Below are positions 60,880 to 64,000 of a stretch of DNA of 64,000 bases, in pieces. Position 1 is the first letter of the stretch; every line of letters starts with the position of its first letter. The notes below the pieces were generated by a model. It searched no databases. It was not told where the DNA came from and saw nothing but the letters and a program-made list of their open reading frames with translations. The translations under genes were made by a program, and so were the position numbers. Source of the stretch: Mayamaea pseudoterrestris (taxonomy: Eukaryota > Bacillariophyta > Bacillariophyceae > Sellaphorales > Sellaphoraceae); NCBI GenBank assembly GCA_027923505.1, contig BROI01000028.1:186001-250000 (forward strand), given 5' to 3'.

Positions 60880-61401
60880 ATGTTAAAAAGAATCATCGCT
60901 GTCCTTATCTTGCTAATATTTTTCTCACCAGCCTCTCCTCAGGACCAGCGCCGTCTTGAAGGGCGACATGAACGCAGCGGCGGGCGCCAGAATCAGAACC
61001 GCTGCCCCAAGAGCTGGAAAAGTTTGCAGCAGCGCTACCGCCGCAACAAGAAAAGGTGGGAAACCAAGGCTCCCTCCACAACATGCTATGACATGGCCAT
61101 CAAGCCAACTTGCTTCTGCGCACCAGCCTACACTTCGCCTCACTACGTGCAAGTCCGCCGCGGCAAGGCTCAAAACTCCACGACGGATGAGTTTGCTGGT
61201 CAAATGCCAATTATCAATGAATTGTTTCGCATACTAGACAAGAGTTGCATTCGAAACTGTCCGAAATCAGGAGCCGCTGAGTGTAGGGTGGAGTTTGACA
61301 AGAGATATGGCTATATTACCTCGCTCTACATTGATCAATCAAGAATGATTGCGGATGAGGAACAGGAGTATACCGTCTCGAGCTTGGCCTTTTGCGATTG
61401 A
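60880..61401 (+). CDS. Secreted protein with DUF6174-like domain
   Basis: 173 residues from ATG 60880. Residues 1-21 are a signal peptide (LKRIIAVLILLIFFSPAS). The mature part has a basic stretch, then a small domain: CYDM..TCFCAP, VQVRRGKA, INELFRILDK and FDKRYGYITSLYIDQS...DEEQEY. This pattern (cys-rich start, IdelF, YD..yGyP, DxE) is that of DUF6174, of unknown function, found in secreted bacterial and algal proteins. The His/Pro in GYP is replaced. It starts only 53 bp from the divergent CHL1 helicase start. Confidence 0.7.
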   Translation: MLKRIIAVLILLIFFSPASPQDQRRLEGRHERSGGRQNQNRCPKSWKSLQQRYRRNKKRWETKAPSTTCYDMAIKPTCFCAPAYTSPHYVQVRRGKAQNSTTDEFAGQMPIINELFRILDKSCIRNCPKSGAAECRVEFDKRYGYITSLYIDQSRMIADEEQEYTVSSLAFCD

Positions 61402-62125
61402 TTAACAGGTCAATATCTGATTTTGCGTGCATTGAATGGATTCATACGTGTAGCACAGCTACTAAGCCTTGTGTGCAAGCATTGTACTAGGAGAGCAATA
61501 CGTGCCGTGACGAGGCATCCATATCGCTAAAATTGTCCTACCCGTACATGCGATCAGTGTGCAACTAAATATTAATCTCCAACGGTTTTTCCATTCTGGC
61601 TATGCTTGGGGACACATATGCGGTGAGATTGGTGCAAAACAATCATTCCCAGCTCACATGTTGCATCAGGTGTTTGGGAGGGCAAAGGTCTACCGGTACA
61701 CAGTAACCAGCTCCATGGGGCTAAAGTGTGGCCTGCATCAGTGGTTTACCTCATTGACAGTAGTTAGCTTTTTCCTGAAAAATTCCTACAGATTAGAGAT
61801 ACTACAGCAGATAGCTCACACCGAGTAGCTATCCAATTTGCAGGTTCTGAGCTCAGTGGAAACGGACACGTTTCGTCTTTCGTCACCATGGCGCGCTTAG
61901 AACAGCGAAGAAAGGCAGTCACGTGCGACACAAATTCTCGAGCTTCAGATTCCATCGGCCGGTTCACATTCTGGCATTTTGCCTTATCCAGCCACGTTAC
62001 TTTTAACAAAAAAGCTGATAGCTACCGAATAGTTTCTCTCATAAAGCAGCTTGAGCAAGTGTAAAGAAATATCACGGCCGAAATTGAATTCCACCGCTAG
62101 CGCCAATCTACCGTCGCCATTTACC
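61402..62125. other. Gene-free spacer
   Basis: 724 bp between the secreted protein and the HIG1 gene. Two frames of 80-90 codons, one on each strand, have no similarity or codon signal that I trust. No RNA gene seen. Confidence 0.45.
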
Positions 62126-62388
62126 ATGACGACGAGCAAACCCAGTAGTACCGGTATGCCTACTGCCCATCGCCAAGAGGATGTTGCCGCTGAAGCCACT
62201 CGCGAGGGTTTGATGAACGGCGCCTTGGTCATGATTCCAACGGCTGCCTTGGTTGCTTTAGGCATGCGAAACCCCAACTTTGTGCGACGAACCAATTGGC
62301 AGTCGCGGACGGCGCTTGTCATCAGTAAGTTTTCTTTCACGTTCGATTCTCTAGTGAAATCAATCGAATATACAATGAGGTTGCTTTC

Positions 62389-62419
<31 letters not shown>

Positions 62420-63145
62420 AGAAAACGTTTCTCACTTGTATTTTTACACCTTGCCTGTACTTGCTCAGTGCCTCCACTCTTTGCGTTTGGCTTGACGAGC
62501 GAACATCGCCTCAACAGCAAGATGCGCGAGATTGCCGCAGAAAACCGACACACCAATGAGACTGTTCGCTGGGCCGAGGAGCAAATGAAGCTAAAGCAGA
62601 TTGATTCTGGTCGGCTGGCCGACCTTCACTTGTCGGAACTGTACCTCCAGAGTGTGGAAAGCAGCGGTGTGAACATTGTTCCTGGTGATGAGTTGGGTTT
62701 CCATCATCGCGTGGCAAACTATGTGCAGGCTAATCCGATCAAGTCGCTTGCCGTCTTGGCGATTCCAACTGTGGCGACTATTTTTCGCGGACGCTCGGGC
62801 AAGGAGCACCTTGACTTTTCGGTCAAGATTCTGCACACGCGTGTCTTTGGACAGTTTGCCACGCTGGCGCTCTTGCTTGGAGTCATGGGATTTAAAGAGT
62901 TTATGGATAGTCGGGGAATGTACATGTCTCAGGCAGACGTTGATCGACGCGTCGAGGAGATGAAGATTGTGCGACAGGCGCTTCTGCGACGCTTGGAGGA
63001 CGAGAAGCGCGAGCGCGCGGCAGAGCATGATTTAATTGTGGAGGCGCACCAGCAAGACGTGAAGGATCATAATGTACATAGCAAGAAGCAGCAAAAGCAA
63101 AAGGCAGCAGAACAAGGAGCTGTCAGTACAGTGGTGGAAGCTTGA
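62126..63145 (+). CDS. HIG1-domain mitochondrial protein (Rcf-like)
   Basis: Exons 62126-62324 and 62469-63145; the intron splits an ATG codon (A|TG); 291 residues. Residues 30-75 contain two short hydrophobic helices (LMNGALVMIPTAALVALG and LVIMPPLFAFG). The C-terminal half has a second pair (PIKSLAVLAIPTVATIF and HTRVFGQFATLALLLGVMGF). The last matches the HIG1 signature (R-x-x-Q-F/A-x-T), seen in the respiratory supercomplex factors Rcf1/Rcf2. The C-terminal 70 residues are a charged coiled coil. It should sit in the mitochondrial inner membrane. The intron has a length divisible by three and no in-frame stop, so a retained-intron protein is possible. Confidence 0.7.
62391..62419 (+). repeat. 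TTGC microsatellite inside the HIG1 intron
   Basis: About seven copies of TTGC, within the 144-nt intron 62325-62468. Confidence 0.85.
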
Positions 63146-63256
63146 ACAACGATGGCATGTGCGAGACGTAACATATAGTAGTGAGGTTTATATAAAATCG
63201 TGTCAGAACACTTGGTAAATTGGTTTGTACGAATGAATTTTGTATTTAAATATTGA

Positions 63257-64000
63257 CTACTTGAAAAAGGTTTCCAGCCGCCGATGCGCCTCGGCAATCG
63301 TGTCGTCTCCCTTGCAAAAGGCAAACCGTAAAAAGTTGCCAGCAAGCTTCACTTCTGGCGGACTGTAAAAGGCACTCGGTGGAATAGCAGTCACTCCAAC
63401 CTCCTGCGTCAACCAGCGACTCAAAGCCCAGTCTCTTGGCATGGGATTCGGACTTGCTTCCGTCGGCTGGTCCATGTATGATGATGGAAACTCAATTTGG
63501 CTCGTGTCGGCCATGATGAAAAAACCGCCGGACGGTACAACAGGAGTCATCCCCGCGGCTGTTAGCGCATCCGATAGCAGGCTTCGCTTGCGCTTGTATT
63601 CTGCGACCAAGTAGCTGTAGTAATTGTTGTATCCTTCAAATGGTTCCTTGGCTTGAATTAATGCTTGCGCAATGGCATCCTGATTCGGTGTCGGTGCGGA
63701 AAAGTTGACCCACTGCTGCACCGCCCAAACCGCCTTGACCAAGGACGGCGGACCGACGCACCAACCGACCTTGAAACCAGTCGCTGAAAAGGTCTTTCCG
63801 GAGCTGCTCAATGTCAGCGTTTGTTCAAACATGCCTGGAATGGTTGCAATAGAAATGTGTGGTTCATTCTCTGGGTCATAGATCAAATGCTCGTACACTT
63901 CATCGGAAAGGACTGTTAAGCCGGGATGCTTTTTGACGATTGCAGCAATGCCCTCGAGTTCCGTTCTAGAAAAAATCTTTCCCGTTGGATTGTGTGGCGT
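63257..64000 (-). CDS. Class-I PLP aminotransferase, C-terminal part (cut by window edge)
   Basis: 248 codons from the window end to the stop at 63257; the N-terminus lies outside. The frame opens with TPHNPTGK, then VLSDEVYEHLIY, the PLP lysine in SSSGKTFSATGFKVGWCVG, and the substrate Arg in NFLRFAFCKGDD. This is fold-type-I, subgroup of kynurenine/glutamine aminotransferases (KAT, CCBL), which transfer the amino group of kynurenine, glutamine or methionine to a 2-oxo acid. No introns in the visible part. The exact substrate needs the missing N-terminus. Confidence 0.9.
   Translation of the reverse strand, partial: TPHNPTGKIFSRTELEGIAAIVKKHPGLTVLSDEVYEHLIYDPENEPHISIATIPGMFEQTLTLSSSGKTFSATGFKVGWCVGPPSLVKAVWAVQQWVNFSAPTPNQDAIAQALIQAKEPFEGYNNYYSYLVAEYKRKRSLLSDALTAAGMTPVVPSGGFFIMADTSQIEFPSSYMDQPTEASPNPMPRDWALSRWLTQEVGVTAIPPSAFYSPPEVKLAGNFLRFAFCKGDDTIAEAHRRLETFFK

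Noticed and set aside
1-64000. CRISPR arrays, insertion sequences, retrotransposons, rRNA genes
   Set aside because: None seen; the only array is the diverged unit repeat at 17965-18861, and no reverse transcriptase or transposase motifs appear.

Overview
The window is nuclear DNA of a photosynthetic stramenopile (ochrophyte alga); I think a diatom or close relative. Several proteins start with a signal peptide followed by the F/Y-type cleavage motif of secondary red plastids (cytochrome c6, APS reductase, riboflavin deaminase, a pseudouridine synthase). The Delta-12 desaturase, helicase-associated repeats and Fe-S-free APS reductase also fit. Genes are dense, on both strands, often divergent. 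About half carry short GT-AG introns (about 70-280 nt), several of which I resolved by joining reading frames.

Left third (1-21 kb): a truncated cereblon-like LON-domain gene, TIMELESS, an unknown protein, a 2067-residue PDZ/helicase-associated/CCCH protein, tRNA-Ala(AGC), an ABC-F ATPase, a plastid RluA-type pseudouridine synthase and a plastid riboflavin deaminase with a CRM-like tail. A degenerate tandem array of about 170-bp units follows, then a repeat-rich unknown protein and a 2OG-Fe(II) oxygenase.

Middle (21-46 kb): a GT41 (OGT-like) protein with a signal peptide or anchor, Delta-12 desaturase, a prolyl-4-hydroxylase-like oxygenase, cytochrome c6, a 5'-nucleotidase with EF-hands, a hybrid histidine kinase with an ethylene-receptor-type membrane domain, an annexin with a 28-nt microexon, and a 6.7-kb intronless gene for a 2235-residue ether-lipid multienzyme. 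That multienzyme is acyl-CoA-binding protein + PLP aminotransferase-like + membrane segment + fatty acyl-CoA reductase + DHAP acyltransferase + alkyl-DHAP synthase, so it carries every enzyme needed to turn acyl-CoA and DHAP into alkyl-DHAP. It is the most striking object here. A RED/IK-like splicing protein and an LCMT-GNAT fusion follow.

Right third (44-64 kb): plastid APS reductase, an ABCC transporter, selenophosphate synthetase with an in-frame UGA (selenocysteine) and a 12-nt microexon, a TLDc protein, a six-exon heat shock factor, a DDX11/CHL1 helicase, a secreted DUF6174-like protein, a HIG1-type mitochondrial protein and the C-terminal part of a class-I aminotransferase. A short motif, GTCGCAGYG, recurs in many of the intergenic/promoter regions.
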